A stretch of DNA of 64,000 nucleotides from Tenebrio molitor (lineage: Eukaryota > Arthropoda > Insecta > Coleoptera > Tenebrionidae): the NCBI RefSeq assembly GCF_963966145.1, contig NC_091048.1:19778001-19842000 (forward strand). The letters run 5' to 3'. Position numbers and translations under genes: made by a program. Shown here piece after piece: positions 39,411 to 49,016 of the stretch. Every line of letters starts with the position of its first letter. Position 1 is the stretch's first letter. The notes beneath the pieces were generated by a model that saw only the letters and a program-made list of their open reading frames with translations, did no database searches and was not told where the DNA came from.

Positions 39411-42400
39411 TTATTCTCTCTCCTCATTTCCACACCTAAATCTTGCTATTATCACTCTCTCCTTTCTACTCTCTCTTCCTAGGTACTTTGGTAGTTCTTC
39501 CGTTATTATTTTTTCATACTTCCCATTGTACCTAGATTCCCTAATTCTCGTTCTTCTTTCCTGCACTTGCACATCTCTGTCTCTCTGCACCAATTCATCT
39601 GTCATTGCTCTGCCTCCCTCTCGCATTCTTTCTATCTCCGCTCCTGCATACCCATTTCTTTCGAAATATGCCTCCCTCTCTTTCCATACCCCTTTTCCTA
39701 TTTCTTTCCTTTTTTCTTTCAGACACTGTTGCAAAATTCTACACTCTCCTCTCTCTATCAACCTCTCCTCAAATCTTATTGCTCTCTTTCCTGCTTCTAT
39801 TCTTATTCCATCCCTTTTTGTTTCCTCCATCACTATATAGCCCGGTGTCTCTCTATCTACTCCTAGCACCCATTTCAAATATTTTCCTTGCACCCCTTCC
39901 AACCCTTCTTGCTCTCTCCATCTCCATATTTCCGCTCCATACATCATCACGCTTTTCACCAGACTATCAAACATCATTATTCTCCTTCTAAAGTCATGTC
40001 CAAATTTTCTCTCTCCTATCCCCCATACCGCTCCTATTATCTTATTCGCTTTTTTCACTAACTCTCTCACACGTGCTGCTGCTGTGTTTCTTTCATTCAT
40101 CACATAACCTAAATACTTAAATTCTTTCACTTCTTCAATTTTATCCTTTTCCCATCTCCACTCATTTGTTTTTCTCCTACCACCCCCCTTTCTAAACACC
40201 ATCATCTTGGATTTCTCTACATTCACCGTCAACTTTTTCCTCCTCATATATTTCTCCATGTTTCCCAACATTTCTTTCATACCTTTCTCCTCTCTCGCTA
40301 GCACCACCAAATCATCCGCGTATGCCAAAGACCACACTTTTTCTTTGCCCACCACGACCCCCCCTGCCTGCCCCTTCCTGAACATCTCCTCTATATCTCC
40401 AATAAACGCTGCAAACAGGCTGGAGCTTAGTGGGCAACCTTGTCTTACTCCCTTATACGTCTTGAAACATTCACTCATCGTCTCTTCATATATCTCTTCT
40501 ATTTTTGTTACCAGATGCTCATTTATCCCTTTCTTTCTCAAGTATTCCCACAGTAAGTCTCTTTCCACATTATCAAAAGCCGCCTTCAGGTCTACAAAAA
40601 ATGCATATATCTTGCTACCCCTCTTTTTTATCTCATTTCCTATTATATGATTCAAGATATATACGTTGTCCATAGTCCCTCTACCTTTCCTAAATCCCGC
40701 CTGCCCGTCTGGTAACGCACCCCGCTCATTCATTTCCTTCATCAGTCTTTCTTCCACAATCATCGCGTATACGTTATATGCCGTATTAAGGAGCGTGATC
40801 CCCCTGTAATTGCTGGCTGTATCCTTTTCTCCTTTCTTATAAAGGGTGTTTTTTTAAATTTGGCGTTGAAGTAGGCGTTGGAGAGTCGATTGAGATCGCA
40901 CCACTCGTGTAAAGCGTAAGATTTAAACAGCTGATCTGTGATCCGTAACCTGTATAGTGCGTTCACAATCGACAGTTCAACGCCTACTTCGACGCCAGAT
41001 TTAAAAAAACACCCGTTATATGGGGCATATTGTCCCCTCCTTCCACTCCTGGGGGAAGCCCTCTCCCTTCCACACTCCATTCATTATCTCTAACAACCTA
41101 TCAACTTCCCTTTCAGTTCCATATATCCACGATTCGTTCTGTATACCGTCCCTCCCCGGTGCCTTTTTCCTTTTCAGTTTTCTTAGTTGTTGCTCTAATT
41201 CTTCTCTTGTTATCTCTTCTATTTCTCCCACTCTGTGTTGTCTCTTTTCCTTTTCTTGTCTGTTTTCCTCACCCCCCAACAACTCACTGAAGTACTTTCT
41301 CCATTCCTCCATAGTAATTCTATCACTCACTATTTCTCCTTTTTTCTTTCTTTCCCTATTTATGTATCTCCACACCTGTTCTTCCGTCTTTATACCTTTC
41401 ATCTTCATTTCTTCTTCCATCCGTTTCTTTTCCTTCTTCTCTTTGCATACTAATTTGTACCTCTTGCGTGCTCTCTTGTACTCTTCCTTCGTTGCTTTTT
41501 CTTTTTTCCAATTTCTTAGTTTCTTTCTTGCTGCTTGCTTCCCTTCCCTGCATTCTTTATCCCACCACTCGTTTTTCCACAGCCCCATCTTCTCTCTTAT
41601 CTCTATCTCTTTTTTTTTCTGTTGCATTTTTTACGTTCTCGCTCAGCTCCCTCACTTTTTCGTTTATTTCTTCTTCTTCGTATTTTGCCTCCCTAAGTCT
41701 TGCTCTATACTTTTCTTTTCCTTCTTCCGTCCAAATATTCTTCACAATTTTTCTTTTAACATCCTTCATACTTCTCTCTTTCTCTCTTCCTTTTGTCCTC
41801 ACTTCCAATGGCATATGATCCGACTCCACTCTTTCTCCCACCTTAAATTCTTCTATTTCATCCCATGCTTCTTCGTTCACCATAACATAATCAATAACTG
41901 TCTCCCCTCTCGATCCAATATACGTGTACTCCCCTTTCTCGTCTCCTATGCAGTTTCCATTAAGTACGTCCCACCCTCTTTCTTCTACTAAGCTAACCAG
42001 TTCTCTCCCTTCTGCGTTTTCTATTCCATCTTTTGTTGGTCTTCTTTCTATTGTTGCTTGTTGTTCTTCCATCCGCCTTCCTTTTCCCCCAATTCTTGCA
42101 TTAAAATCCCCCCCAATCACCAGAGTTCCTTCTTCCTGCTCTTTTACTCGCTCTTCTATTATTCTCTTCGTTTCTTTCATACTTCTGCTGTATATTGTTA
42201 CAATTCTCCATTTTCTCTGTTTTCTTTTTACCGTTCTTTCCATAAACCCTCTTTCTTCTTTTACTCCAGATCCGTTTTCTTCTTCCAGTCACTTTTTCAC
42301 ACCCATTATTATCCCACCTTTCGCTCTCCCTTTCTTGCTTTCTCTCTCTGCATATTGACACTTCCACTCAAACTCTCTCGGCATTCTCTTTTCCAATCTT

Positions 42401-42603
42401 TCCCACCCCTTTTCTTCCACCCACGTTTCTACCAATCCCACTACGTCAAATTCTCCCAAATACTTCCAAAACTCATTCTCTTTATTTTTTATTCCCGCTA
42501 CATTCCAGAATACTATTCTTATTTGCTCGTTTTCTCCTTTATTCCTCTCCATGTTCGTTTTCCCTTTTCTGCCCTGTCGTCTTTTTCTTACGCTCTTATT
42601 CAA
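39411..42603 (-). pseudogene. LINE ORF2: endonuclease and reverse transcriptase
   Basis: From 42603 the minus strand reads an APE endonuclease start (IRIVFWNVAGIKNKENEFW, VGLVETWV). After a frameshift near 42290 come IGGDFNARIGG, TVIDYVMV and ESDHMPL. A frameshift near 41600 leads to KRKKAPGRDGIQNE and EGTICPI, where a MITE at 40842-41015 cuts the gene. RT resumes with DGQAGFRKGRGT, FFVDLKAAFDNVERD, GVRQGCPLSSSLFAAFI and LAYADDLVVLAREE (YADD). The tail towards 39215 changes frame again and carries a cysteine/histidine ending. The protein is very rich in Glu, Lys and Arg. I place it in the I/R1/jockey assemblage but not more exactly. Confidence 0.88.
40842..41015 (-). mobile_element. MITE with GGGTGTTTTTT ends, copy 1
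   Basis: 174 bases with inverted ends AAGGGTGTTTTTTTAAATTT and its counterpart, then GGCGTTGAAGTAGGCGTTG. TTATA flanks both sides. It splits LINE ORF2 and is the opposite-orientation sister of 48120-48296. Confidence 0.85.
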
Positions 42604-43135
42604 AAATTTGCTGTATGTAACTTCCCGTTTTCTTCATCCCACCTAAAACCTTTTCCCTCTATCCATATCTTTTTATAACCCACTTTCACCCGCAGTCCTT
42701 TTTGTCGCTCTTCTTTGGCTAGCGTTCCTAATTTCTTCTGTGTGTCTCTCTCCTTCTTTGTCAGATCATCTTCTATGTACACTCTCTTTCCTTTTTTTCT
42801 CTTAGTTTCCTCTTATTTTCCATAACTTTCCGTTTTTCCCCCCAGCTCTCAAGTTCTGCCACAATCATTTTTCCTCCATTTATTTTATACATCTCTTTCA
42901 CCCTTACTTCAACCTCTAATTCTGCCTTCATCCATTTTTCCAGTTTCTTCTCGTTCTCACATTCCTCTTCATCCAGTCCCGTTACGACAATATTCTTTTT
43001 GCTCACTCTTTTTTCCTGCTCTTCCATTTTCTCCTCCAATTTTGTCATTTTTTCTTTTAATTCCATCTTTTCTCTTTCCCATTTTTCTTCCTTTTCACGC
43101 ATCATACTTTTCAGTTGTTCCAATTCCCGGCTCAT
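42600..43135 (-). pseudogene. LINE ORF1: coiled-coil RNA-binding protein
   Basis: From ATG 43135 (MSRELEQLKSMMREKEE) comes a strongly charged coiled coil of about 45 residues, then KKNIVVTGLDEEE, which looks like the start of an RRM-like fold, and a basic C-terminal region. The frame changes near 42780 and ends at about 42600, directly before ORF2. Together these match the coiled coil plus RRM plan of ORF1 proteins that chaperone LINE RNA. The frame change makes it a broken copy. Confidence 0.75.
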
Positions 43136-43140
43136 CTTCC

Positions 43141-43940
43141 GATACTAATTTTATATTTAAGAAGCGTTATTTAAGTTTTTTACCGAAATTAAAAGTAATC
43201 CTGCAGGGGTAATGAGTGTTTTTGAAGAAGGGTTGTTTGCATGAGTTATCCCTGCACACAGGCACAGGTAAACATTTTTCTGACGGCAGTTTCGGTATGG
43301 GATTAACTATCCCTTTACTGCGACGGCAATATGGGTGCGCCCATTTGGTCACCTCCAGAGGATTTCCAATTATGTGCCATTAATATTTTTAACTAAAATT
43401 TCAAGGCTAATTTGAATATGATGTGGATTATTAGTTATTACTATCTGGTATCTCATTTTCTAAATTAGGAATCCATTCTGCCTGATATTATTAGTTATTA
43501 ATTTAATAATAATTAAAAAATACATACCTTAATAACTTTATTTTGTAGGATGTTAATTTTTTTGGTAGATGTTAGCTTTTAATCTTAAAAGCTTAAATAA
43601 TAATGCGTCCGCACTGATCGAGGCGCGTAGTCAATCTGCTGGGGTGCGGTCCGCACTTAAGAATGTGCAAGACTAGCACCGTTATGCAGAATCACCACTT
43701 GGACACGTAATGCGGTACGTCTTGGCGCTAACAGTAGACATTTTCTTTTTCATGAAATTACCAACAATAATTGTTGAACAAATGAAAACTAATAATTGAA
43801 ATAAACAAGAATCATGATTTATATAATAAAAAAAATGCAACGTTTACAAAAAACCCCAACAATTTTTCTGCATATGCCTTGCTCGTTTAAGTCTACCTCT
43901 AAATGGGTGGGGCTAAGAGTGAACGACTGAAACATCTTAT
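43141..43940. other. No gene seen
   Basis: A 61-codon minus frame (43167-43352) may belong to the LINE 5' region but has no recognised motif. The remainder is AT-rich. Confidence 0.4.
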
Positions 43941-43948
43941 GTGATAAC

Positions 43949-46024
43949 CAGTGTTAGGATTTGAATAATGAATATACTCCGCAAACAAAGCGGCACATGT
44001 ACTACATGCGCCGATACGATGATAGGACGCGCTATGCCGGGTGCGATTAACGTTTGATATTAATACGAACTAGATTTCAACAAAAAGTTCTGTTATCGCT
44101 CACAATTCAACCTCCCATTGGTACATTTAGTTTTTCATTTTATACGATAAGACCACCCAGTGGCGTCCCAACAATTAATTTATAATTACAATTTTATAAT
44201 GCGAGAAATAAATGAACTACGTAATGTTAAATTATTATTGTTATTTAAATTATTAATTTGCAGTTAGGACGTTCTTATTTGCGCTAATAACTACCAATTT
44301 TTCTAAATTTTCTTCCGTTAATCTATTTCTCTTAGGGGTCAGAATGTCTTTAAATATAGAGAAGGACCTTTCTACGTCACAACTAGATAAGGGAGGATGG
44401 TCAAAGTACGGAATAAACTTTTGATATTCTTCATTTGCGACGTCATTACATTTTTGAGAATATATCTGGTACAGCATATTTAAATCTGGGTTTTTATTAA
44501 ATACAATTTGGAGTTTAGTTTACGCTGTACACGATCCCCAAATTCTCCAGAAATAAGTTTCAAATTATTTAAAATTTCGTCAAATTTTGAAAGGCTCTCC
44601 TTTAAAGACAAATTTTGTGTTTCAAAAGACGTTATAGCATGTGGTAAAGTAGTGAAATGTTCTTCTATAAAATTTAATTGTGGTTGTAAAGAAGATTTAA
44701 GTAAAAGATTTTTACATTCAATTATAGAACTTGCATCATCTGGCAGAGAAGACACAACATTTTTTATATTGTCTAAATTGTTAAAATAAAAGCTGCTTGC
44801 TTCTATCCATGTGCCCCATCGAGTAATTACTGGCGCAGGAGGTAATGGTAGCAATGGATATAATTCTTTATAGAGACTTACACTGGAAGGTGCTTTTAAA
44901 AAGATTTTTTTACATAAACTAATCAATTTGTCTATGCCGGGAAATTCGTCACGTACAAATTCGCGTGAGCTAAACAGGTAATATGAAGCATGTTTGGATA
45001 CAGCGCTTTTAGCAACTTTCCAGTTTTTAGCATATATGCAGCAACATCACTGGTAAACAGCAAAACATTTTCCTTGTTTACAGTGATGCAGCTGTTGGAA
45101 AGACTTTGCTCAATTATTTCACACATCTTGCTAGAATTGATAGAACTTGTTATTGCCGTTCTTATTAATATATATGATATATGAAATCGTAGGATGTAGA
45201 ACACAAATAACCACATTAGTTACACATCGATCTAAAATATTTGTCGTTTCGTCCGCAGAAACCCATATATGTATAATTGTTAGCTACTTTATTTTGAATA
45301 GAAGTCATAATTTTTTTATAACAGCCTGGTATGTAATTTTTCCGTAATGTCGAATCATCAGGTATATGCCGATCTGTATATTTCGCTAAAAAAGCCTTTA
45401 GCACAGGATTTTGCAAGTTATGCAAGGGAATATTGGCAGCAGTGAATGCCTCACATAAATCTGAATAAAACGTGTCGCCACTTTCAAAATTTAAAGCTTC
45501 TTGGTGCATTTTAGTTTTTATGTGTTGAGATAATTGCGACTTTTTTTTACATGAAACTGTAATTCCACAAGTTTTGCAAAATGCGTCTTCTGGATTGGTA
45601 AAATAAAACGTATCCCCTAATTCACCAACCCATTTGGTGATTAAAGGATTGAGGATATCGAAGCTTCTTCGTTAGACATTTTTAGTAAGAAAATGAATAA
45701 AATAAAAATTAAATTCTTTGAAACTCAAAATAAAATTCAAATTCAAAATAAAAATTAAATTCTTTGAATCTCAAAATAAAATTCAAATTCGTTTAAAATA
45801 TTATTTAAAAATGAAATGCAAAATAATGAAAACTTATCAAAATCAAGCCTAATAGTTGGTTTCTAAATCTTCTAAATGTAAACACTTTCCGGGCCGGAAA
45901 ACCAATTCACATTTACTGCAGTAGTAGTGCACCAACTGCCCCTGCAAGTGCGATCGACTGAAGCGATGCGCGCCTATGAAATGGGCGGAGTCACGGGAAA
46001 AAGAATATTTTGATCCTAACACTA
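43949..46024 (-). mobile_element. hAT transposon with GTGATAAC target duplication
   Basis: The ends are CAGTGTTAGGAT at 43949 and the inverse of TAGTGTTAGGAT ending at 46024. Eight-base duplications GTGATAAC lie at 43941-43948 and 46025-46032, as expected for hAT. Length 2076 bases. The transposase inside is decayed. Confidence 0.92.
44253..45678 (-). pseudogene. hAT transposase, several frames
   Basis: Pieces in order on the minus strand start near 45678 with a BED-like zinc finger (FCKTCGITVSCKKKSQLSQH). Then come LPHNLQNPVLKAFLAKYT-like and DVAAYMLKTGKLLKALYPN blocks in the RNase H-like core. Next is APVITRWGTWIEASSFY (44926-44480), and finally the hAT dimerisation domain, SCDVERSFSIFKDILTPKRNRLTEENL (44477-44253). 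At least three frame changes separate them. The order and spacing are normal, so damage is by small indels rather than large loss. A tandem duplication of about 50 bases lies just upstream at 45700-45790. Confidence 0.88.
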
Positions 46025-46159
46025 GTGATAACGCGTAGATGACCAGTGAGAGAGAACGTTAATTACTCATTTGTAGCATAATTTTTTATGTTACCGCCCA
46101 CAGACGTACAGAGCCATTACAGAATTATTTCTTTTGTATTTATTTTGAATGTGATATGA

Positions 46160-46620
46160 TAGACCAACCCCCAATGAAAGTTGCACCAAAGAAGATGAAG
46201 ATGAAGAGATTGAAGGAAAGAAAAATGTGCCAATTAACACAGGACAACATAAAATGTTTACAATTGAAAATGAATTAAATGACGATATTGGCAAAAGTTT
46301 ATTGGGAAATAATTTTGATTTTTATTTTGCTTTTATGGCTGTGTACATTTTCAATTGGATTGGATATTTATTGGTGATAACTGATAACATTTTGGCACAA
46401 ACTTGCAGCAAAGTTTGGTGCTCTAACAGGACTTGGATTATCAATATCAAAGTTGACGTTTTTGATTCAATATTCAACAGACTGCATATTAAAAGACTAC
46501 AGCTGGTTTTGTTGGCTTTTAATAATTTTAGAATTAATCGTTTGCATATTTTCATGTAAAAATGTAAAAATAGTAAAGAACTGGCACATGCTGTCTGTTA
46601 ATCAACAAATAACTTTAATT
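46160..46620 (+). pseudogene. Ndfip-like (NEDD4 family-interacting protein) broken copy
   Basis: The first frame (46227-46400) includes LLGNNFDFYFAFMAVYIFNWIGYLL, which fits the first membrane span of Ndfip adaptors. These proteins recruit NEDD4-type ubiquitin ligases on Golgi and endosome membranes. After a frameshift near 46400 another frame reads AAKFGALTGLGLSISKLTFL, then STDCILKDYSWFCWLLIILELIVCIFS, matching the following spans. The PY-motif N-terminus is not visible. An AATAAA-type signal follows near 46665. No intron separates the parts, suggesting a retrocopy, but poly-A was not clear. Recognition is from motif order only. Confidence 0.55.
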
Positions 46621-46883
46621 TTTAATTAAGCTTCAACCAATGTAATATGTATTTATAAATGTCATGAATAAAATATTAAAAACAAACAATCGTTTAATTT
46701 TTTCTTGATTTTTATTCGTAATACATATTAGTAATTTTTTTGTTCGACACTGTCAGAATTTGAGAATTTTCTATGTGAACGGATTTTGATAAATGTCACA
46801 ACTTGTCAAAACGGAACGTCAAGCTAATTTTAAAGGTTTTAAGCGATTTGGAGCCTTTAAAGGGCTCGTCGAACAAAAAAACG

Positions 46884-46995
46884 TTGTATTCAACTCGTTC
46901 GTGTGTAATTGGGCTTTTTTTGGCACTCGTGGGCCTCGTTTCACTCGCGTTTTAAAAAGGCCCAATTTACACACAAACTCGTCAAATAAACTACT
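46884..46995. repeat. Long imperfect palindrome, relative of 38901-39036
   Basis: Arms CAACTCGTTCGTGTGTAATT (46891) and its partner ending near 46982 pair over about 25 bases, with GGCCT/AGGCC inside. It shares GTTGTATTCAACTCGTTCG and AAATAAACTAC with the palindrome at 38901. Confidence 0.78.
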
Positions 46996-47099
46996 ATTTT
47001 ACTATACAAAATTACATTTACAATATAAATTCAAACAGCAAATATATTTGAAAGGGTGGTTTAAAATCAAAAATAATAAAGGAAAAAAGCTGCATATAG

Positions 47100-48003
47100 A
47101 CGATTGAAATTAAATGAAACAAATTTGAGGTTAATAGAATCATAAATATAACCTCAAATTATATTTTAAAGAAAATTTTTTGAAAATTTATTTCGTAAAC
47201 GGTACGTCGGAGCCCAAAATGATAGAGGAAAAAAAGTTGCAAAAAGTTGTTATAAATCGAATGGTAAAAACTAAAAGTTGATTGATTCACGTGCATAAGC
47301 TCAAATTACAATTAAAGAGTAAAATTGTAAAACTTTAACAGCGTTTATCTCAAAAACTATTCGTTTTATTGAAAAATGATCTATGTAAAAAAAACATACG
47401 CAAAAAACTGGAAAATCGATTTATTTAAGTCAAAATTATTTTAGGGTTGATCATTTTGTATTTTCTACACCGTTCAATATTTTTTGAATTTGAGTTTTTA
47501 TTTAAATTCGTGAGTTTAAGCGATGAAGTTTGATATGCAACTCGATATGGTTCTGACAACATTTAAAAAAACTACCCTTAGCTTAAATTAATTTAATTTT
47601 GAGATAAAAATTTGAAATTAAAACCACAAGTAGCATTTTTTATGGAAAATTGAAAGATTTAATTAAAAATTTCTTTAAATGTTTTTAAGTGCCTTTTTTA
47701 GGTAAAAAAACATCACTTTTTAAAGAAAAAAAATTAAAAAAGCAACAGTTTAAAAACATGAATTTTTCTAAATCCAACCATCATAAACATTTTAAAAAAT
47801 AAAAATGTTTTAAGTGCCAAAAAGTATAAAATTAAAGTCATTTCCGCCCGACCAAAAACGGGGGTTAAACTTTGTTACTGATTCCTGGTTCTCTTAAGAT
47901 ATGTCTCATAGCTGGATTGAAAAGTCAGGACTCTTTTTTTTTAATTAGGGGTGTTATATGGTTATTTAATAATAATAACAAAGTTAAAAGTATAAATATT
48001 TAT
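47100..48003. other. No gene seen; very AT-rich
   Basis: Long A and T runs, no frame with recognisable content. The 192-codon + frame at 47872-48450 is a chance run through AT-rich DNA and a MITE. Confidence 0.5.
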
Positions 48004-48447
48004 TTATTTATTCTCAAATACATTATTTTCATCGCAATCATCCCAATTTTCATCCTCGGCAGTGTAATTTACTTGGGGAATGACAATTTTTTGTTTCTTT
48101 TTCATTTCTTCATACATAACGGGTGTTTTTTAAAATTTGGCGTTGAAGTAGGCGTTGAACTGTCGATTGTTAACAGACTATACAGGTTACGGATCACGGA
48201 TCAGCTGTTTAAATCTTACGCTTTTACACGAGTGGTGCGATCTCAATCGACTCTCCAATGCCTACTTCGACGCCAAATTTTAAAAAAACACCCTTTATAC
48301 ATAATCTCTTTCGTTCCGCAGCACCCTCTTTCCACTTCCGGTCCATGTCTTTCATGTACTCCTCACGATGTGCCTTGTACATATGAATTGAAAGACGATG
48401 CTCCAAGCATTTATGGCAGGCTTTGTAGGGATATTGAACAATTCCTT
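48004..48447 (-). pseudogene. C2H2-like zinc-finger exon remnant split by a MITE
   Basis: I cannot name this protein. On the minus strand, after a TTTTAAAG acceptor-like sequence at about 48448, the frame reads VQYPYKACHKCLEHRLSIH, then MYKAH and a charged helix with KWKEGAAERKR. The MITE at 48120-48296 follows. Beyond it another frame reads VIPQVNYTAEDENWDDCDEN and stops at 48006-48004. The Cys-x2-Cys and two His residues are consistent with a zinc finger, and the acidic end is plausible as a C-terminus. The two sides differ by one base of frame after removing the MITE, so it is broken. Confidence 0.35.
48120..48296 (+). mobile_element. MITE with GGGTGTTTTTT ends, copy 2
   Basis: 177 bases between two ATACATAA copies (48112-48119 and 48297-48304), an eight-base duplication that fits hAT-type insertion. 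It is the inverted sister of 40842-41015, sharing most of its interior including GGATCAGCTGTTTAAATC-like sequence. Confidence 0.88.
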
Positions 48448-48796
48448 TAAAATAATAAATATGTATATGAAATACAGTTTTATATTAAAAAAAAAACACC
48501 ATTTTGATTATTGTAACTATCAAAATTGTTAAAGTGTATAAAACTAAGCCAATTACTGCTATATTTATTTCAATGTCCCCACTCTTGTTACATCCCTCTT
48601 TTTTGTCTCCCACCAACTTTTAAAGAAAGAAGCATTTTGCTTATCTTCGGTTATCTTCGGCAAAATATATCCCAATTTATTTTTACTTTAGGTAATTAAC
48701 ATGTTATCACCATTATTTTATTCTTTTTATCTCACTATAAATAAGAATCTTTTTTGAATAATGACATTGTTTGTGCAGCTTCTTTATTAAACTTCA
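48448..48796. other. No gene seen
   Basis: AT-rich, with no coding or RNA feature recognised. GGTTATCTTC is repeated in tandem near 48648. Confidence 0.4.
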
Positions 48797-49012
48797 ATGG
48801 AAACCGTCACACGTTTATGTAAAAGAATCTTAAAAGTGGTACGTGAATATTTCTCAAAATTAAAAACTATAGATGAGTTAAATAAATTTCAAATTCATAT
48901 AAATAATACAATCAAAATTGTTAATGAAGCAATAAAAAACAAATTGCATAAAAATAATGTTTTAGAGTCACTTTTCATTCTTTAGAATCTAGTTTATCAT
49001 ATTTAAAATATT
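48797..49012 (+). CDS. Small unknown ORF at the left of the PolB element
   Basis: A 62-codon frame from ATG 48797 (METVTRLCKRILKVVREYF) with a helical, Lys/Asn-rich composition. No domain is recognised. It lies on the same strand as the polymerase and is separated from its N-terminal codons only by the inserted R2-like LINE, so it may be a small viral gene or the true start of the polymerase gene. Its composition matches the polymerase part. Confidence 0.35.
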
Positions 49013-49016
49013 ATTT

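Larger units (their letters stand above)
39215..43140 (-). mobile_element. APE-type LINE with purine-rich coding strand
   Basis: ORF1 and ORF2 of one non-LTR retrotransposon lie head to tail on the minus strand. The + strand is almost wholly C and T for nearly 4 kb. Several frameshifts and one MITE insertion make it inactive. Confidence 0.85.

Noticed and set aside
39231..42678. Long + strand frames (up to 323 codons, Ser/Phe/Leu-rich) as genes
   Set aside because: They are antisense shadows of the purine-rich LINE; the minus strand carries endonuclease and RT motifs.
47872..48450. 192-codon + frame as a membrane protein
   Set aside because: Hydrophobic runs come from AT-rich DNA and the second half is a MITE read through.
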